Assembly (NCBI GenBank): GCA_900772035.1
Contig: CAAGQE010000129.1
Location: 1 to 6,926 of the forward strand
Length of the DNA stretch: 6,926 bases
DNA from: Candidatus Gastranaerophilales bacterium
Lineage (GTDB): Bacteria; Cyanobacteriota; Vampirovibrionia; Gastranaerophilales; Gastranaerophilaceae
Direction of reading: 5' to 3'
A program made the position numbers and the translations under genes. Positions within the stretch are counted from its first letter, which is position 1, and each line of letters begins with the position of its first letter. Positions 5,557 to 6,926 of the stretch are shown here, piece after piece. The notes under the pieces were generated by a model. It ran no database searches and was not told where the DNA came from. It saw only the letters and a list, made by a program, of their open reading frames with translations.

Positions 5557-6926
5557 ATGCGCTATAAAAGTTGTGAGTACATTGAACACGGCATTTATTT
5601 TTCGACTGACTCAATTTGGCATTGCAGCCACTTGGTCGGACGAGGACTGGATAACGAAAAGATTATCGACAACTATCACGGCGAAAAAATCGACTGGGCA
5701 AAAGTTATGGAAGCCAAACGCCAAAAACGTGAAGCCCACAAGAGAGGGGAGTTTTCACCCTGCTGCCAAAACTGCGTTCATTGCAGAGAAGAAGAATGGG
5801 ACGAAAACGAATATCTCAACCAAATTTTCATTTCTCATTGGACAAAATGCAACAGCAATTGTTCTTATTGCATTTCATCAAAGGACAAAAAACGTTCAAA
5901 CTCCTTTAAAGAATATCAACTTCTTCCCGTGCTTGAAGATTTAAAAGCCTCGGAATTATTGAGATTTGACGGCACGGTTTGGATTACGGGCGGAGAAATT
6001 ACCGAATTAAAAGAGTTTGATAAAATAATCGACTTTTTTGAAAAAAATGACCAAAAAAGATACTTTATTCAAACATCAGGGATAAAATATTCAAAATCCG
6101 TGGAAAAAGTTCTAGCGAGCGGAAAAGGTGACGTAAACATCTCGATTGATTCGGGAAATAAAGAAACCTACAAAAAAATTAAACGCGTAAACGAATACGG
6201 TCACGTTTACGATAACATCAAAAAGTACAACTCAAAAGCAACGGGCGAAAGCATTTTATGCTCAAAATACGTTATCATTCCGACAGTCAATGATAACATT
6301 CAAGATGTCGATATGTGGTTCAAAGCCTCTGTTGACGCAAATTTAAAGCATCTTGCGATAGATATGGAATCGGGCTATTTGCAACTTTATCCCAAAAGAA
6401 TTCCCGAAGTCATTCCGAAAATTATCCAATATGTTCAAAACCGTTGTCAGGAAGCCGAAATCGACTTGCAATTGTATAGCAATGCCGACCAACTTATGTA
6501 CAATTTGGAAAACGGACTTTCCGCGACAATCAAAGAAAACCCTGTCAAAAGGGAATATTTAAGTTGCGAAGAATTTCTGCACACAATTTGTTTTATGCCC
6601 GAAGGGTTAAGACATTGTATGTACATTTTGCCCGAAAACGCACCGCCCGTAATTCCGATATTCTCTGACAGAGCGGTAAATCCCGAATACGTGCTCGAAT
6701 GCAAACACGAAATCGAAGAGCAGCGTATGAACGGAATTATGCAGGAAGATTGCAAGAACTGTTTCCGCGCCTGCAAAAAAGTACATGACAATCAGGATTA
6801 CATAAGCAAAGTCTTAATTTCGCACAAAAAAGAATGCAATGCGGAATGCGTATTTTGTTACAACAAATTTGACGAGGGTGTTTATTATAACCCGTACCCG
6901 ATTTTGCCACAATTAGAGGCTTTCAA
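5557..6926 (+). CDS. Tandem radical SAM protein with repeated twitch/SPASM-like Cys domains, 3' end outside window
   Basis: The frame is open from the ATG at 5557 to the end of the window (456 complete codons, no stop seen). Radical SAM enzymes use a [4Fe-4S] cluster to cleave S-adenosylmethionine and start radical chemistry. The first core carries C98, C102 and C105 (CX3CX2C in HWTKCNSNCSYC), a GGE motif in WITGGEI (142-148), VNISIDSGN (193-201) and VIIPTVND (239-246), so one full barrel spans about 88-310. A second CX3CX2C occurs at C427, C431 and C434 (HKKECNAECVFC). Each is preceded by a similar Cys-rich domain: SCE (5-7), C23 and C70/C73/C76 before the first; SCE (336-338), C354 and C399/C402/C406 before the second. 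This resembles a SPASM or twitch auxiliary-cluster domain placed N-terminally. The substrate is unknown; peptide or protein modification is a guess from family habits. It starts 15 nt after the ABC ATPase gene, so it is likely in the same operon. Confidence 0.88.
   Translation, partial: MRYKSCEYIEHGIYFSTDSIWHCSHLVGRGLDNEKIIDNYHGEKIDWAKVMEAKRQKREAHKRGEFSPCCQNCVHCREEEWDENEYLNQIFISHWTKCNSNCSYCISSKDKKRSNSFKEYQLLPVLEDLKASELLRFDGTVWITGGEITELKEFDKIIDFFEKNDQKRYFIQTSGIKYSKSVEKVLASGKGDVNISIDSGNKETYKKIKRVNEYGHVYDNIKKYNSKATGESILCSKYVIIPTVNDNIQDVDMWFKASVDANLKHLAIDMESGYLQLYPKRIPEVIPKIIQYVQNRCQEAEIDLQLYSNADQLMYNLENGLSATIKENPVKREYLSCEEFLHTICFMPEGLRHCMYILPENAPPVIPIFSDRAVNPEYVLECKHEIEEQRMNGIMQEDCKNCFRACKKVHDNQDYISKVLISHKKECNAECVFCYNKFDEGVYYNPYPILPQLEAF

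Noticed and set aside
5573..5944. A 123-codon open frame starting with ATG, offset from the radical SAM gene
   Set aside because: It is Lys/Thr/Asn-rich with no family resemblance and lies inside the radical SAM frame, which carries all conserved motifs and the ribosome binding site.
1..6926. tRNA or rRNA genes, CRISPR arrays, insertion sequences, attachment sites
   Set aside because: I saw no cloverleaf-like segment, spaced direct repeats, transposase or terminal inverted repeats. Coding sequence and short intergenic gaps account for the whole window.

Overview
The window comes from an AT-rich bacterial chromosome whose genes are closely packed. An OmpH/Skp-type periplasmic chaperone points to a diderm cell envelope, and the tail of a PilT-like ATPase points to type IV pili. 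This combination would fit a non-photosynthetic relative of the Cyanobacteria (Vampirovibrionia/Gastranaerophilales type). That placement is a low-confidence impression from protein style, not something the sequence proves.

Left block (1-1850, + strand): the 3' end of a pilT-like retraction ATPase gene, then recO (recombinational repair) 2 nt later, then deoC (deoxyribose-phosphate aldolase) 10 nt after recO. This is one co-directional run whose promoter lies upstream of the window. Two adjacent hairpin terminators close it at 1756-1831. The second is symmetrical and also serves the convergent OmpH/Skp-like gene (1847-2314, - strand).

Middle (2315-2455): a 141-nt divergent intergenic region with two well-formed sigma70-type promoters, one per direction. 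The rightward one has a perfect TATAAT with an extended -10 TG.

Right block (2456-6926, + strand): four tightly spaced genes that look like one operon running off the window. They are (i) a response-regulator receiver fused to a C-terminal STAS-like domain that lacks the usual phosphorylatable Ser; (ii) a PAS-containing histidine-kinase homologue whose phospho-acceptor His is Asn and whose ATP-binding glycines are lost, so it is predicted to be a pseudokinase; (iii) a complete MalK/UgpC/MsmX-type ABC ATPase without a permease or binding protein nearby; and (iv) a large radical SAM protein, truncated by the window edge. The radical SAM protein consists of a repeated unit of about 330 residues: a Cys-rich twitch/SPASM-like segment followed by a CX3CX2C radical SAM motif.

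The left block and the OmpH/Skp gene are ordinary housekeeping. The right block is where something undescribed could sit. A dead-kinase/REC-STAS signalling pair appears to be co-transcribed with a transporter ATPase and a tandem radical SAM enzyme. The functional link between these four is inferred from operon layout only.
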